5,412 nucleotides of DNA, from assembly GCA_021731425.1 (NCBI GenBank), contig JAKFXJ010000010.1, positions 1-5,412 of the forward strand. The letters run 5' to 3'. The notes beneath the pieces are model-generated. The model saw only the letters and a list, made by a program, of their open reading frames with translations. It had not been told where the DNA came from and ran no database searches. The position numbers were made by a program, and so were the translations under genes. How positions within the stretch are numbered: position 1 is the stretch's first letter; the number at the start of each line of letters is the position of its first letter. The DNA comes from Limnohabitans sp. Its GTDB lineage: Bacteria > Pseudomonadota > Gammaproteobacteria > Burkholderiales > Burkholderiaceae_C. Positions 5,161 to 5,412 of the stretch are shown one piece after another.

Positions 5161-5412
5161 ATGCAAGTGACACCTACCATCTTCAAAGCCTACGACATCC
5201 GCGGCGTGGTGCCGACCACCTTGAACGATCAATTGGCCGAGGGCTTGGGTAAAGCCTTTGGCACGCACGCCATGGCCCAAGGACAAAGCACCGTGGCTGT
5301 GGGCCGTGACGGCCGCTTGAGTGGGCCAAGCCTCTCGGCGGCGCTGATTCGCGGATTGGTGGCAGCAGGCATTCGGGTGATCGACATCGGCCTGGCCACC
5401 ACGCCCATGCTT
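5161..5412 (+). CDS. phosphomannomutase/phosphoglucomutase, N-terminal 84 codons (cut by window edge)
   Basis: An alpha-D-phosphohexomutase of the AlgC/ManB type, interconverting mannose-6-phosphate/mannose-1-phosphate or the glucose equivalents for nucleotide-sugar and surface-polysaccharide synthesis. The start MQVTPTIFKAYDIRGVVPTT contains the family signature AYDIRG (residues 10-15). VGRDGRLSGP follows at about 46-55, then an alternating helix/strand segment. The active-site phosphoserine loop lies beyond the window edge. Full-length members are about 460 residues, so only about a fifth is present. The ATG at 5161 matches family starts; an in-frame ATG at 5140 would add MAFDWFS and cannot be excluded. 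Neither has a clear SD. It is divergent from the alkylation-repair operon, and nothing suggests a functional link. The sugar preference cannot be decided from this portion. Confidence 0.93.
   Translation, partial: MQVTPTIFKAYDIRGVVPTTLNDQLAEGLGKAFGTHAMAQGQSTVAVGRDGRLSGPSLSAALIRGLVAAGIRVIDIGLATTPML

Overview
The window is chromosomal DNA that looks like a betaproteobacterium of the order Burkholderiales, probably Comamonadaceae-like. It is GC-rich and tightly packed, with housekeeping and DNA-repair genes. That placement rests on remembered protein style and was not tested by any search. I see no mobile element, phage gene, CRISPR array, tRNA or rRNA.

Layout. (1) Positions 1-550, minus strand: the first 183 codons of metK (S-adenosylmethionine synthetase), running off the left edge. 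(2) Positions 551-726: a divergent intergenic region. On the minus strand it has a good sigma70-type promoter and, starting at about the predicted transcription start, an RNA that folds like a SAM-II riboswitch. A possible stem that hides the Shine-Dalgarno (SD) sequence lies downstream of it. (3) Positions 727-2021, plus strand: slyX followed after 20 bases by a short radical-SAM methyltransferase of the RlmN/Cfr family. (4) Positions 2002-5008, minus strand: three genes joined by ATGA stop/start overlaps. In order of transcription they are an Ada-AlkA fusion (methylphosphotriester sensor, AraC-type activator and DNA glycosylase), an Ogt-type O6-alkylguanine-DNA alkyltransferase, and an EamA/DMT-family transporter. 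The transporter overlaps the 3' end of the RlmN-like gene tail to tail by 20 bases. (5) Positions 5009-5160: a second divergent intergenic region. (6) Positions 5161-5412, plus strand: the start of a phosphomannomutase/phosphoglucomutase of the AlgC type, running off the right edge.

How it works together. The metK leader probably senses the product of its own gene, SAM, and closes a feedback loop. The minus-strand trio is an adaptive-response-like module for alkylated DNA. The usual Ada protein (sensor, activator and Ogt domain) is re-divided here: sensor and activator are fused to the AlkA glycosylase, and the Ogt domain is a separate, coupled gene. A transporter is tied into the same translational unit.

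The most noteworthy item is the SAM-II-like pseudoknot in front of metK. Its helix lengths, inner-loop sizes and conserved bases match the known SAM-II fold as I recall it, and the sequence offers a plausible SD-blocking switch.
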